From: Bdellovibrio bacteriovorus str. Tiberius
GTDB taxonomy: Bacteria > Bdellovibrionota > Bdellovibrionia > Bdellovibrionales > Bdellovibrionaceae
Direction: 5' to 3'
DNA: 64,000 bases
Assembly (NCBI RefSeq): GCF_000317895.1
Contig: NC_019567.1
Location: 3,038,001-3,102,000 of the forward strand
In this document: positions 41,185-50,372 of the stretch, one piece after another
Layout of the letters: the number at the start of each line of letters is the position of its first letter
How positions within the stretch are numbered: the first letter of the stretch is position 1
The notes under the pieces: model-generated
What the model was told of the DNA's origin: nothing
The model's database searches: none
Seen by the model: the letters and a program-made list of their open reading frames with translations, nothing else
Position numbers and translations under genes: made by a program

Positions 41185-41890
41185 ACATTGCCATCACAAA
41201 ATCAGTGGCCGCTTCCTTGATGTTGGAAGCTTCCAGAATAGGGCGACCCACGACCAGCGCTGAAGCACCTGCACGCAGTGCCTCTTTAGGTCCCATGATA
41301 CGTTTTTGATCGCCGGAATCCTGCATACTAAAGCGAATTCCCGGAGTGACAAGGTAAAGATCTCGGTTTTGTAAAAGGTCCAATTCGTGAGGGGAACACA
41401 CGACACCGGACAAGCCCGAATCCTTCACCAAAGTCGCCAGCTCCGTCACGTGCTGGGCAATCGGTTGAGATTTCATATTCACCGGCAGCGAATCCTGATC
41501 CCAGGAAGTCAGAATCGTCACCGCCAAAATGCGGAACGGACGCTGCTGATTCAGCTCTTTTTCGACCGCTGCCATGCGAGTCAGAGCCTCTTTGCCACTC
41601 AGGGCATGCACCGTCACCAAGGACGCACCCGCCTCGAAACTGGCGCGCACCGCAGCCTCCATCGTCGAGGGAATGTCGAAATGCTTGTTATCCAGAAAAA
41701 TCGGCGCTCTTTGCGCCATTTCTTTGACGAATTCCATTCCATAACGCAGGCACAAACGCGGCCCCAGCTTAATGCCTCCGACGATATCGGAAACATCGTC
41801 GGCAATTTTCAGGGCCTGGTCGCGAGTATCGACATCCAGAGCCAAAATAATCGGATTTTTCATGGGGTGAGCACGCTGATTTTTGTTCAC
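41171..41890 (-). CDS. pyrF: orotidine 5'-phosphate decarboxylase
   Basis: 239 residues; last step of UMP synthesis. N terminus LALDVDTRDQAL, catalytic lysine stretch FLDNKHFDIPST, phosphate-binding VTPGIR and GADALVVGRPI-like ASALVVGRPIL. I choose GTG 41890 because AGGAG lies five bases upstream; the internal ATG at 41863 has no site. Overlap with rlmB implies coupled translation. Confidence 0.93.
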   Translation of the reverse strand: MNKNQRAHPMKNPIILALDVDTRDQALKIADDVSDIVGGIKLGPRLCLRYGMEFVKEMAQRAPIFLDNKHFDIPSTMEAAVRASFEAGASLVTVHALSGKEALTRMAAVEKELNQQRPFRILAVTILTSWDQDSLPVNMKSQPIAQHVTELATLVKDSGLSGVVCSPHELDLLQNRDLYLVTPGIRFSMQDSGDQKRIMGPKEALRAGASALVVGRPILEASNIKEAATDFVMAMYEEK

Positions 41891-42037
41891 GGAAACTCCT
41901 GGGAAGACGAACCCATCATAAATGCAATCCCCGATTATGTAAAAATTATTCCTGCGGCATCAAAGATTGTCTTTCATGTCCTGCGTTAGTAGGTTCGCCC
42001 CGAAATCCGAATTTATTAACTTACAAGGAGATTATCC

Positions 42038-42277
42038 ATGAAAGCTCTTCTTATCGCTTTGGCCATCGTTGGCGCTGCATCCTCTTCCCAAGCCGCTCTT
42101 TCCTGCGGTCAATTGGTTTCCTACAAAGCCAAACTTGCTGAGGAAATGAACTGGATCCGCGAAAAAATGAGAAGCACAAGAAACTCTGACACTCTTGAGC
42201 TTTACATGGACCAGTACGAAGAGCTTTATGCTCGTTATCAGAACGCTGACAAAGCGATCAAAAACGACTGCCAATAG
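42038..42277 (+). CDS. small exported protein, unknown
   Basis: 79 residues with a signal peptide (cleavage after SSQA, about residue 19). The mature part of 60 residues is mostly helical and charged (KLAEEMNWIREKMRSTRN, YEELYARYQNADK) with two cysteines near its ends (SCG, DCQ) that could form a disulfide. AAGGAG lies before ATG and a terminator follows, so it is a monocistronic, well-translated gene. No known family. Confidence 0.75.
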   Translation: MKALLIALAIVGAASSSQAALSCGQLVSYKAKLAEEMNWIREKMRSTRNSDTLELYMDQYEELYARYQNADKAIKNDCQ

Positions 42278-42295
42278 TCGCCCAAGAAACAAAGC

Positions 42296-42327
42296 AGGCT
42301 GCCCCGAAAAGGCAGCCTCTTTTTTTG
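42296..42327 (+). terminator. terminator of the small exported protein gene
   Basis: AGGCTGCC (42296-42303), 7-base loop, GGCAGCCT (42311-42318), then CTTTTTTT. Confidence 0.92.
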
Positions 42328-42392
42328 CCGTTTAAAATACAAATTCGGCATTTAAGGCTTTGCACTTGGCAGCCTCGGGTTTTCAATAGGGT

Positions 42393-44324
42393 ATGGTCCA
42401 GAAACCCCGTCAGTTCCATTCATTTGAAACGGCTGTGGATGAGCTCCTGAACACTCTGGGGCGTGAGATTCGTATTGCCACCCCTCTGGGATTGGGAAAG
42501 CCCAATCAGCTGATCAACCTGCTGTACAACCGGGTCAAAGAACTGCCCGAACGCCGTCTTGAAATCTACACCGCACTTTCCCTGGATGTTCCTTCCCCGC
42601 AAAGCGATCTGGAGCGCCGTTTTCTTTCACCCTTTCTGGAACGCCACTTCGGTCCCGACTACCCGGCTTTTGAATATCTGAAAGACCGCCGTCATGGCGA
42701 ACTTCCCCGCCATATCCGCATTCATGAATTTTACTTTCAGGCGGGTCAGGCGCTGCACACCGACTCAGCCCAGCAGGATTACGTCAGTCTGAACTACACC
42801 CATGTGGCTGCGTACCTGGTCGACTGCAACATCGAAGTCATTTTGCAGCTGGTGGCCCGTCGCCAGACAGATCAGGGCCCGCGCTACAGCCTAAGCTGCA
42901 ATCCGGATCTGACTTTGGATGTGATGGATCAATACCGCAAAGCCGGCAAAAAAATTCTGCTGCTGGGAGTGGTTCACCCCGAGCTGCCTTTTCTGGGAAC
43001 AGATGCCGAGGTTGGTCCCGACTATTTTGACATGATCGTGGACGACCCGACACAACATCGCAGGCTTTTTGCCCTGCCACGAACCCCGGTGGACTGGACA
43101 GATCATCTGATCGGCTTTTTCGCCAGCCACCTGCTGGAGGATGACGGGACCCTGCAGATCGGGATTGGTTCGCTGTCTGAAGCGCTGGTGTATTCAGCCT
43201 GCCTTCGCCATCAGCAGAACGCAGACTATGAAGTGCTGTCAGAAAAAATCTGGCAGCACCGCCGCCACGCCCGCGAACTTCACCTGCAGCGCGAACCCTT
43301 TCAAAAAGGCCTGTACGGAACCAGCGAAATGGTGATGGATGGCTTTATGAATTTGCGCAAGGCCGGGATTCTGAAGCGTCAGGTGCAAGAGCCCGCTTCG
43401 AAGCAAATGCGCTATCTGCATGGTGCATTCTTCCTGGGATCCACCGAGCTTTACAAGTGGCTGCGCCACCTGCAGGGCGAGGAATTTGACGGGCTGAACA
43501 TGACCCGCGTGTCCATCGTCAACGATCTTTACGACGGCAACGAACTGGCCCTGCGACGCCAGCGGCGCAAAGCCAGATTCTTCAACACCTGCATGAACGT
43601 CACCCTGCTGGGGTCGGCGGCCTCGGACACTCTGGAAAGCGGGACCGTGGTCAGCGGCGTCGGTGGGCAGTATAATTTTGTGGCCATGGCGCACGAACTG
43701 GAAGGGGCTCATTCGGTGCTGATGTTGCGCTCGACCCGATTGCACAAGGGCCGCCGTCATTCCAACATCCTGTGGTCACACGGACAACTGACCATCCCCC
43801 GCCACCTGCGCGACATCGTGATCACCGAATATGGTATCGCTTACCTGCGCGGAAAGACCGACGAAGAGGTCATCAAAGAACTGCTGAATATCGCCGATTC
43901 TGAATTTCAGGAGTCTTTGAAAATCAAAGCCCAGAAAGAAGGCAAGCTGCGATCTGACTATCAGATTCCGGAATGGGCCCGCCACAATACTCCGGCCGAA
44001 CTTTTAAATCAGGCCCGCGATGCAGGCTTTGATCGCCTGTTCCCGCCTTTTGCATTTGGCAGTGATTTTACCCTGGATGAAGAACTGCTGGCGCTGGCAT
44101 TGGGCGAACTGCGCCAGGCTCAGGAAGAATCCCTGGGCAAGCTTCTGGGCCTGCTGAAGAAGGGAATGAAAACCGAGGCTATCGAGTATCAGGACTGTTT
44201 GAAAAGAATGGAACTGGATCGCCCCCGGGGATTGAAAGAACGACTCTTTCAAAAGCTGGTGTTGGGGGCCCTGGAACAAAGCAAGGGCCGGATCACTTCG
44301 GCTTTTTCTGCAGAACCACGTTGA
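42393..44324 (+). CDS. acetyl-CoA hydrolase/CoA-transferase family protein
   Basis: 643 residues, longer than the 430-500 usual for the family. N-terminal half: ATPLGLGKPNQLINLLYNR and HVAAYLVDCNIEVILQLV-type CoA-transferase elements, then GIGSLSEALVYS. C-terminal half: the family block SGVGGQYNFVAMAHELEGAHSVLMLRST ... NILWSHGQLTIPRHLRDIVITEYGIAYLRGKTDEEV. A Glu in YGTSEMVMDG is a candidate catalytic residue. Members move CoA between acids (for example acetate, 4-hydroxybutyrate) or hydrolyse acyl-CoA. The inserted stretch around 280-380 and the C-terminal 110 residues are extra. The ribosome site before ATG 42393 is weak. Its 3' end overlaps a convergent gene by 32 bases. Confidence 0.8.
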   Translation: MVQKPRQFHSFETAVDELLNTLGREIRIATPLGLGKPNQLINLLYNRVKELPERRLEIYTALSLDVPSPQSDLERRFLSPFLERHFGPDYPAFEYLKDRRHGELPRHIRIHEFYFQAGQALHTDSAQQDYVSLNYTHVAAYLVDCNIEVILQLVARRQTDQGPRYSLSCNPDLTLDVMDQYRKAGKKILLLGVVHPELPFLGTDAEVGPDYFDMIVDDPTQHRRLFALPRTPVDWTDHLIGFFASHLLEDDGTLQIGIGSLSEALVYSACLRHQQNADYEVLSEKIWQHRRHARELHLQREPFQKGLYGTSEMVMDGFMNLRKAGILKRQVQEPASKQMRYLHGAFFLGSTELYKWLRHLQGEEFDGLNMTRVSIVNDLYDGNELALRRQRRKARFFNTCMNVTLLGSAASDTLESGTVVSGVGGQYNFVAMAHELEGAHSVLMLRSTRLHKGRRHSNILWSHGQLTIPRHLRDIVITEYGIAYLRGKTDEEVIKELLNIADSEFQESLKIKAQKEGKLRSDYQIPEWARHNTPAELLNQARDAGFDRLFPPFAFGSDFTLDEELLALALGELRQAQEESLGKLLGLLKKGMKTEAIEYQDCLKRMELDRPRGLKERLFQKLVLGALEQSKGRITSAFSAEPR

Positions 44325-44730
44325 TATCCTGAGCCAAATCCTGAAAGTAGTCATTTTCACGCAGGTGAATTTCAACCGAATCAAGATTTTCATCCGCCAT
44401 GCGCTTGACCGTGCGTTTGATATTGAAAAGAGGACCTACAATTCTGCGGGTCATGCGGTTGAAATACCAAAAGCCCACGACCAGCCCCAACAACACCGGG
44501 ATCAGCTGATAGACCAGGAAAACGGTTTTATAGCGGGAAATAAACTCTTGAACCGACATCATTGAAAAGGCGCCGGTTCCGGCCAGCTCTTGAATCTTTC
44601 CAATGAACAACCAAGCCGCAAAAAGCTGGGCCAGAAACAGTACAGCCACAAAAAGGCTGACGTGCATGACCACATCAAACTGCACTTCGCGATTGACGAT
44701 CAACTTGCGGCGCGGACGGAATGTTTTCAT
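44293..44730 (-). CDS. two-helix membrane protein with HAMP-like domain
   Basis: 145 residues: basic start, two membrane helices (about 25-45 and 70-88) around a short periplasmic loop, then a HAMP-like segment (NRMTRRIVGPLFNIKRTVKRMADENLDSVEIHLRENDYFQDLAQDINVVL) that ends without any kinase, phosphatase or chemoreceptor output. Such stand-alone HAMP proteins are known in Bdellovibrio-like genomes but have no fixed role; modulating another sensor is inference. A TATAAT sits six bases before ATG, so the message may be leaderless. Its last 32 bases overlap the 42393 gene tail to tail. Confidence 0.7.
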   Translation of the reverse strand: MKTFRPRRKLIVNREVQFDVVMHVSLFVAVLFLAQLFAAWLFIGKIQELAGTGAFSMMSVQEFISRYKTVFLVYQLIPVLLGLVVGFWYFNRMTRRIVGPLFNIKRTVKRMADENLDSVEIHLRENDYFQDLAQDINVVLQKKPK

Positions 44731-44736
44731 ACCTAA

Positions 44737-44742
44737 ATTATA
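44737..44742 (-). promoter_or_regulatory. consensus -10 box close to the start codon
   Basis: Perfect TATAAT on the minus strand six bases before ATG 44730. The predicted transcription start falls on the start codon. No good -35 is visible 16-18 bases upstream. Confidence 0.5.
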
Positions 44743-44832
44743 TCCCAGCCCCGAAGGTTAAACTCGTTAAATATAAGTATCCACCAGGGAACGTTTCTGT
44801 TTGAGAAACGTCCAAAAGTTCTTCAGTTCACT

Positions 44833-45690
44833 TCAGCGGGTGCGACTTAGGAAAAACTGCGCCACAGCCTCACGGTTGTATTTGCAGTGCCCCCCGGCCA
44901 GGGGACTCCAGGTCGCAGACATTCCCGCAGCCTGAGCCGCCTTCACAAACTCGGCAGATCCTTCCTGGAAGCCGAACTCGTCCTGCAGACCTGTCGACAC
45001 AAAGAACACCGGCTTGATCAGACCCGAATAACGACTAAGCAGATTGAAGGGGTTGTGATTTTGCCAGTCCGCCTCGTCAGCAAAAACCTCGCGGGAAATC
45101 CCCAGCATCAAATTCACGCGCGAACGCAGCGCTTTCGTGCGGGCAATGTATTTATCAATATCCTGCTGGGAAGAGTAAGGCCCGATCACAGTCAGAGCCG
45201 GGCACAACAGCGCGACCTTGGAAAAGGTTGCCGGCAACTGCAACGAGGCCTGCGAGGCATTAAAGCCCCCCATGGATTCCCCCATCAGCAGACGCCGTCC
45301 ACTGCCCAGGCCGCCGACTTTGCCTTCAAGAAACGGCATCATCTCGTTTTGGAAAACCGGCAGCAGCGGGAACTTCTGATTATTGACCAGCAGCCAGATT
45401 TCACCGAAAGACACCGTCACGACCGACGGTTCATACCCCAGCTGGGCCCAGTGTTTCAGCACCCAGGACGTGTCACGGCGCTGCTCAAAGAACTGCCGGG
45501 CATTCCCCCACAGTCCGTGAAAGTAATAAACCACGTCCTGAGTCTTCTGCCGATTTCCGGTATGAACACAATAATCATAAGAATCGCCCAAAGAAGTCGT
45601 TTGGGTTCCACAGACCGGCTGCGAACCTGCAAATCCATTTGAAGCAAACACCACCAAAGAAAACGCCAGCATCCCTACCGCGAATTTCAT
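44833..45690 (-). CDS. secreted alpha/beta-hydrolase (esterase D/PHB-depolymerase-like)
   Basis: 285 residues with a signal peptide (cleavage near FAG/SQ, residue 22). Oxyanion region YYFHGLWGN (56-63), nucleophile motif GESMGG (Ser139), acid near GLQDEFGF and final histidine in GGHCKYN complete the triad. Four cysteines could form disulfides. I start at ATG 45690 because GGAGG is six bases upstream; a frame to 45705 begins inside it. Probably cleaves an ester in the periplasm or outside the cell; the substrate is unknown. Confidence 0.8.
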   Translation of the reverse strand: MKFAVGMLAFSLVVFASNGFAGSQPVCGTQTTSLGDSYDYCVHTGNRQKTQDVVYYFHGLWGNARQFFEQRRDTSWVLKHWAQLGYEPSVVTVSFGEIWLLVNNQKFPLLPVFQNEMMPFLEGKVGGLGSGRRLLMGESMGGFNASQASLQLPATFSKVALLCPALTVIGPYSSQQDIDKYIARTKALRSRVNLMLGISREVFADEADWQNHNPFNLLSRYSGLIKPVFFVSTGLQDEFGFQEGSAEFVKAAQAAGMSATWSPLAGGHCKYNREAVAQFFLSRTR

Positions 45691-45705
45691 CAGCCACCTC
45701 CACAC

Positions 45706-45906
45706 ACTCTAAAGGCTCGCCGAATCACCACCAAAAGGCAACCAACGACCCGCCCCCAATTCCCCATCTGCCCCCCAACACCAGACAAAGGAACAACCCC
45801 AACCCCAAAACGCAAAAAGGCCGACCTATATAAAACCAAGGTCGACCCAAACAAAAAAAGGCCCCCAAATGGGAGCCTTTTAAAATCTCTTTTGCTCTTG
45901 TCCTAG
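45706..45906. other. C/A-rich spacer
   Basis: About 130 bases here are extremely C- and A-rich on the plus strand and G-poor, like the 3' half of the 33725 gene. An inverted repeat GGCCGACCT/AGGTCGACC lies at about 45820-45847, followed by the terminator of the next gene. No coding signal. Confidence 0.6.
45853..45882 (-). terminator. terminator of the outer-membrane protein gene
   Basis: Minus strand AAAGGCTCCC, ATTT loop, GGGGGCCTTT then T-run (45871-45880 with 45857-45866). Confidence 0.85.
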
Positions 45907-46920
45907 TTAGAACAAGTTAAGATTTGCGGAAAGAGCTACGTTTGTGCGGTCTGCGCGGATGTCTTTTGGTGTGAACTGTACGTTTGGATACAGGTAGATA
46001 TCACGAGTGATAGAGATACCGGTACCAACAGACTGATATGGTTCCAACTGATAGTTATCAGCATAACCTTCGTAACGTGCGAACTGGAAGTAACCAAACA
46101 CGGTTCTGAAGGAATAACGGTCGTTGAAAGTGTACTGAAGGAACGGGAACAAACCGAAGCTCATGTCAGAGCGTTTGTATTTACCCGCTTTGGCTGCCGC
46201 AACCATGTTCGGATCATCCAGGTCCCCAGTGTAGAAGCTCTTACCCAAAGTAAAGCTTGTTCCACCATTCCACTTGGATTGACCGAAGTTCGCCAGAACT
46301 GTCTGGCTGAAGCTTGCTGCACCAAATGTTTTGGTCAGGTTGATAGAATCACTGTCTGTCGCATGGCTGTACTGCATGCTGGAGATCATCTGAGTGTCGA
46401 ACGCGCGGTAACCACGGCTCCAGCTCAGGTAAGGAGTGGAAACTTCATAACGAGCCAAAGTGCCTTTACGGCCTTTACGAGTGTCTTCTGCAGGCTTCAC
46501 GATATCACCGTGAAGAGGATCCACCACGGTCACGCCCGTACCGAAGCTGATATTGTCACGCTCACCCAAACGGTAGTTGACACCAACATCACCAGACAGA
46601 GTTGTCATGGCTTCGATAGTTGCGGAAGCACGGTAGTTTGGACGAACACCACTTAGAGGCTCTTCAACAGAACCACCAGAGTACGCCAGGCTGGATTTGA
46701 AAGACCATTTGGATTTGGAACCCAATTGAGCTCTCATGCGGGCGTCAGTGATTTCACTGTCGATGTCCTTTTCTTTTTCGTCAGCCTTTTTAAGGTCTTC
46801 CATTTTCACTGTGCTGGAATTTGTATTCACAGACGTGGTGGAAGTTTGTGCGAAACCAGAAACAGGGGCCATCAACAACCCTGTTGCCGCCAATACCAAG
46901 TAAGCATTCTTATTCATCAT
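45907..46920 (-). CDS. outer-membrane beta-barrel protein, unknown
   Basis: 337 residues. Signal peptide to about residue 25 (GFAQ). A charged helical lead (KMEDLKKADEKEKDIDSEITDARMRAQLG) precedes about 12 amphipathic beta strands with Tyr/Phe/Trp girdles (KWSFKSSLAYSGG, NRYSFRTVFGYFQFARYEGY). The C terminus ends LSANLNLF, with the final Phe recognised by BAM. GGAG lies before ATG 46920 and a possible promoter (TGGACT, 18 bases, TATACC) is upstream. Single-gene transcript between terminators. Function unknown; MetaI-like or porin roles cannot be told apart. Confidence 0.75.
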   Translation of the reverse strand: MMNKNAYLVLAATGLLMAPVSGFAQTSTTSVNTNSSTVKMEDLKKADEKEKDIDSEITDARMRAQLGSKSKWSFKSSLAYSGGSVEEPLSGVRPNYRASATIEAMTTLSGDVGVNYRLGERDNISFGTGVTVVDPLHGDIVKPAEDTRKGRKGTLARYEVSTPYLSWSRGYRAFDTQMISSMQYSHATDSDSINLTKTFGAASFSQTVLANFGQSKWNGGTSFTLGKSFYTGDLDDPNMVAAAKAGKYKRSDMSFGLFPFLQYTFNDRYSFRTVFGYFQFARYEGYADNYQLEPYQSVGTGISITRDIYLYPNVQFTPKDIRADRTNVALSANLNLF

Positions 46921-47045
46921 TTTAAACTCCGTTTGTAATGAACAGGCGACTGGTATAGCCCACTCCCAGAATGTGAGTCCATATTAAAAATAGGATATGA
47001 AAGAATGGTCCCAGTGATCAGGATTTAGACAGGGGATCTGCAGAC

Positions 47046-47086
47046 GGAAAAGCTGTCTCTGCCAATATAGGCAAGGCAGAGACAGC
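47046..47086 (-). terminator. terminator of the purine operon
   Basis: CTGTCTCTGCC and GGCAGAGACAG (47075-47085 with 47053-47063) form an 11-bp perfect stem with an 11-base loop, then CTTTTCC on the minus strand, just after purM. Confidence 0.8.
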
Positions 47087-47092
47087 AAGCCC

Positions 47093-48094
47093 CTAGTGAC
47101 GCGAGGGGGCGATTAGACCTGTGCCTTTTTGTATGGAGCCTAAGCGCCAGTGCTTCTCTCCTTGGGAGGCCAACCATGTTTGTACGACTTCGGCCTGCTC
47201 TTTCTTGATAAGCAGAACCAATCCAACCCCCATGTTGAAGGTGCGATACAGCTCTTCCCCGGAAAGACTCGCGCGCGGAATGATTTTTCCAAAGACCGGA
47301 GCCATTTCATTCAATGCCGGCCAGCCGGAAATATCATAATCAAACTTCTCACTCATCCGCGGGATATTGTGAATGCCCCCACCGGTGATATGAGACGCGC
47401 CCACCATCGCCATCGGGAACTGACGACGAAGCTCATTGACCAGCTTCACGTAGATACGCGTGGGCGTCAGCAGTTCCTGCATCAGCTCGGTTTCGTCCTG
47501 TTGCACAAGCTTTCTGAGCAGGGAATAACCATTAGAGTGAAAACCTGAAGACGCAATCCCGATCAGCACATCGCCTTCGTTCATGTCTTTTTCATCGTAC
47601 AGATCCGCCGGAGACATCTCGCCCACACTGAAGCCTGCAAGGTCGTATTCATTCCCCTGATACACGCCGGGCATTTCAGCCGTTTCACCACCGATCAAAG
47701 CCATCCCGGACTGACGGCAGCCATCGACCATTCCGGCAATCAGCTCTTCACTGACTTTGGTGTCGAGCTTTCCAAAGGCCATGTAATCCAAAAAGAACAA
47801 CGGTTTTGCACCAACACACAAAAGGTCATTCACACACATCGCCACCAGATCGATTCCGATGCCGTGGTGTTTGTTCAGAGTTTGCGCCAGTTTCAACTTC
47901 GTACCCACCCCGTCTGTGCAGGAAGCCAGGTACTTTTCTTCAGTCAGTTTGTAAACGGCAGCAAAGCCGCCAATGCCCTGAAGAACCTGGTCGTTGAAAG
48001 TGGTCGGCACCAGATTTTTGATTCTTTCCACGAAGGCATCGGCCTTGGTGATGTCAACTCCTGCATTTTTATAGTCCAAAGTCACAGTCGTCAT
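47093..48094 (-). CDS. purM: phosphoribosylformylglycinamidine cyclo-ligase (AIR synthetase)
   Basis: 333 residues; ATP-dependent ring closure to AIR, purine step 5. DGVGTKLKLA, GIDLVAMCVNDLLCVGAKPLFFLDY, GGETAEMPGVY and HITGGGIHNIPR are family motifs. GGAG before ATG. Last gene of the operon; distant from purL although the two proteins are homologous. Confidence 0.96.
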   Translation of the reverse strand: MTTVTLDYKNAGVDITKADAFVERIKNLVPTTFNDQVLQGIGGFAAVYKLTEEKYLASCTDGVGTKLKLAQTLNKHHGIGIDLVAMCVNDLLCVGAKPLFFLDYMAFGKLDTKVSEELIAGMVDGCRQSGMALIGGETAEMPGVYQGNEYDLAGFSVGEMSPADLYDEKDMNEGDVLIGIASSGFHSNGYSLLRKLVQQDETELMQELLTPTRIYVKLVNELRRQFPMAMVGASHITGGGIHNIPRMSEKFDYDISGWPALNEMAPVFGKIIPRASLSGEELYRTFNMGVGLVLLIKKEQAEVVQTWLASQGEKHWRLGSIQKGTGLIAPSRH

Positions 48095-48105
48095 GGCTTA
48101 GTCTC

Positions 48106-49629
48106 CTAGTGTAAAAAATGGCGGCGGCCGGTAAAGATCATGGCTACACCCAGGCGATCGGCTTCGGCGATCACTTCCGGATCCTTCACGGATCCGCCGG
48201 GTTGAATGATGGTTTTGACCCCCAGCTTTGCAGAAACCTGAACAGAGTCTGCAAATGGGAAAAACGCGTCTGAAGCCAGTACCACGCTGGCAAGATCGGC
48301 GATGCCCTTGTCAGCCAGGCGCGAGGTGATCAGTTTTTCGATGCAGTCGATGCGGTTGGTTTGACCTGAACCCATGGTCAGAAGCTCAAACTCGGGACCG
48401 TCCTGACGGCAAAGAGCAATGGCATTGCTTTTCAGGTTCTTCACCGCCAGCATGGCAAAGGCCGCCAGACGCTGTTGTTCCGGACTGACTTGCTTTTGGG
48501 TGACAGTTTTCATATGGCTTAAATCAAAGCCATCGGCATCCTGCAGCAGCAGTCCGCCCTCGATAGAGCGTACTTGCATCGACGGATTTGGCGTTAATGA
48601 AACTTCCATCACGCGGCAGTTCTTTTTCAGCTTTTCGCGAGCGCCCTCGGTGAAGGACGGCGCCAGAATCACTTCGACAAACTTTTCGGCAAAGAACGCG
48701 GCGATGTCTTCCGTCACTGGAATGTTCAGGGCGATGATGCCGCCGAAAGAACTTTTCTCGTCCCCTTTCCAGGCTTTTTCCAAAGCACGCAACGGAGTTT
48801 CGGCCACAGCCATTCCGCAAGGCGTGTTATGTTTCACAACCACAGCGGCTGGCAGGGCTTTTTCACCTTGCCAGGAATGCACATCCTGCAAAGTCTTAAG
48901 CGCAAAGTCGGCATCCAGATAATTATTGTAGGACATTTCTTTGCCTTGCAGGGATTTGGCGTGGGCCAGACCGTCAGCAAACGGATCTTTCAGAACGACG
49001 GCCTTTTGATGCGGGTTTTCACCGTATCTTAGAGCAGCCCCGGATTTTTGCGTCAGGAATCCGGCGATGGCCATGTCATAAAAAGCGGTCATAGTGTAAA
49101 CAGAAGCGGCACATTTTTGACGGAACTCCCAGGTGGTTGCGCCGCTATTGCCGTTGAATTCTTTTAAGAACTCACCGTACTGGGACGGTTCACACAGAAC
49201 TGTGACGGACTGAAAGTTCTTTGCCCCGGCACGAAGCAGCGTCGGGCCCCCGATGTCGATGTTTTCAATGCATTCTTCAAACCCCGCCTGTTTTTGCAGG
49301 GTCGCGTGGAAAGGATAAAGATTCACCACCACCAGATCAATGGGTTCAATCCCCAGCTCAACCGCTTGGCGCACGTCATTTTCATCCTGACGACGGAACA
49401 GCAGGCTTGAGGCAATTTCAAAGCTGATGGTTTTCATGCGGCCGTTGAAGGCTTCGCCTTTGCCGCTCAAGGTTTCCACTGCGGTGACTTTGAAGCCGGC
49501 GTCGGTCAATGCCTTGGCGGTGCCGCCGCTGGCAATCAGCTCGACGTTCTGAGCTGCAAGATTTTTAGCAAGCTCCAGCAAACCGGTTTTATCAGAGACG
49601 CTCAACAGAGCTCTGCGGATTGGATTCAT
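48106..49629 (-). CDS. purH: AICAR transformylase/IMP cyclohydrolase
   Basis: 507 residues; the last two steps to IMP. N-terminal cyclohydrolase (MNPIRRALLSVSDKTGLLELAKNL, GGTAKALTDAG) and C-terminal transformylase (KYGENPHQ-like RYGENPHQKAVV, VVKHNTPCGMAV, catalytic Lys-His). ATGA overlap with purQ. Confidence 0.96.
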   Translation of the reverse strand: MNPIRRALLSVSDKTGLLELAKNLAAQNVELIASGGTAKALTDAGFKVTAVETLSGKGEAFNGRMKTISFEIASSLLFRRQDENDVRQAVELGIEPIDLVVVNLYPFHATLQKQAGFEECIENIDIGGPTLLRAGAKNFQSVTVLCEPSQYGEFLKEFNGNSGATTWEFRQKCAASVYTMTAFYDMAIAGFLTQKSGAALRYGENPHQKAVVLKDPFADGLAHAKSLQGKEMSYNNYLDADFALKTLQDVHSWQGEKALPAAVVVKHNTPCGMAVAETPLRALEKAWKGDEKSSFGGIIALNIPVTEDIAAFFAEKFVEVILAPSFTEGAREKLKKNCRVMEVSLTPNPSMQVRSIEGGLLLQDADGFDLSHMKTVTQKQVSPEQQRLAAFAMLAVKNLKSNAIALCRQDGPEFELLTMGSGQTNRIDCIEKLITSRLADKGIADLASVVLASDAFFPFADSVQVSAKLGVKTIIQPGGSVKDPEVIAEADRLGVAMIFTGRRHFLH

Positions 49630-50372
49630 ACAGTCACCCCCATTTCCTGATTCAAATAATTCACAGCACTTTTGAAAAACTCCAAACCCCAGGCTTCGCC
49701 TTTATAAGGCAGGTGCCAGTCATGCACGGCTGCCTCGGGATGCGGCATCAGCGCAAACACCAGACCCGACGGATCACAGACGCCCGCGATCTGTGCCTGA
49801 GCACCATTGACGTCTTCAGTGTAACGAAGCACAGCCTGATGCTGGGTCAGCAGACGCTGCAGCAGGCTTTCATCGCGACAAACGAAGCGGCCTTCCCCGT
49901 GACGAATCGGCAAGGCGAATCTTGCGGGAAGATCGCGCGTCCAGATACAGGGGGACTTTTCATTTCTTTCCACTTCAATCCAGCGGTCAATAAAATGACC
50001 CTGCTCGTTTTTCACCAGGGCACAGCTGCGCTGAAAGTCAGCGTCCGGCAACAGGCCCAGTTTGATCAGCGTCTGAAAGCCATTGCAGATGCCCAGCACT
50101 GGGCGGGTTTTCACAAACTGCTGCAATTCATTTTTCAGATTCATTTCAAGTTTCAGGGCCAGCACTTGCCCGCTGCCCAGATGATCACCAAAGGAAAAAC
50201 CACCGGGAATCACCAGAGCCTGGTATTCATTCAGCAGCCCCGGGTTTGCCAGAAGGTCATTGACGTGGACTTTATCCGCTTCACCTCCGGCCAGCGAAAC
50301 GGCTCTGGCTGTTTCATTTTCACAGTTGATTCCATCACCCCACAAAACCAAAAACTTAGGCTTGATAGACAT
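49626..50372 (-). CDS. purQ: FGAM synthase glutaminase subunit PurQ
   Basis: 248 residues; class I amidotransferase supplying ammonia to PurL. Nucleophile region LGICNGFQTLIKLGLLP with Cys, and His-Glu pair in LMPHPEAAVHDWHLP. PGGFSFGDHLGSG is typical. It overlaps the purL 3' end by 17 bases in another frame. It aligns with the C-terminal domain of the large fused PurL. Confidence 0.93.
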   Translation of the reverse strand: MSIKPKFLVLWGDGINCENETARAVSLAGGEADKVHVNDLLANPGLLNEYQALVIPGGFSFGDHLGSGQVLALKLEMNLKNELQQFVKTRPVLGICNGFQTLIKLGLLPDADFQRSCALVKNEQGHFIDRWIEVERNEKSPCIWTRDLPARFALPIRHGEGRFVCRDESLLQRLLTQHQAVLRYTEDVNGAQAQIAGVCDPSGLVFALMPHPEAAVHDWHLPYKGEAWGLEFFKSAVNYLNQEMGVTV

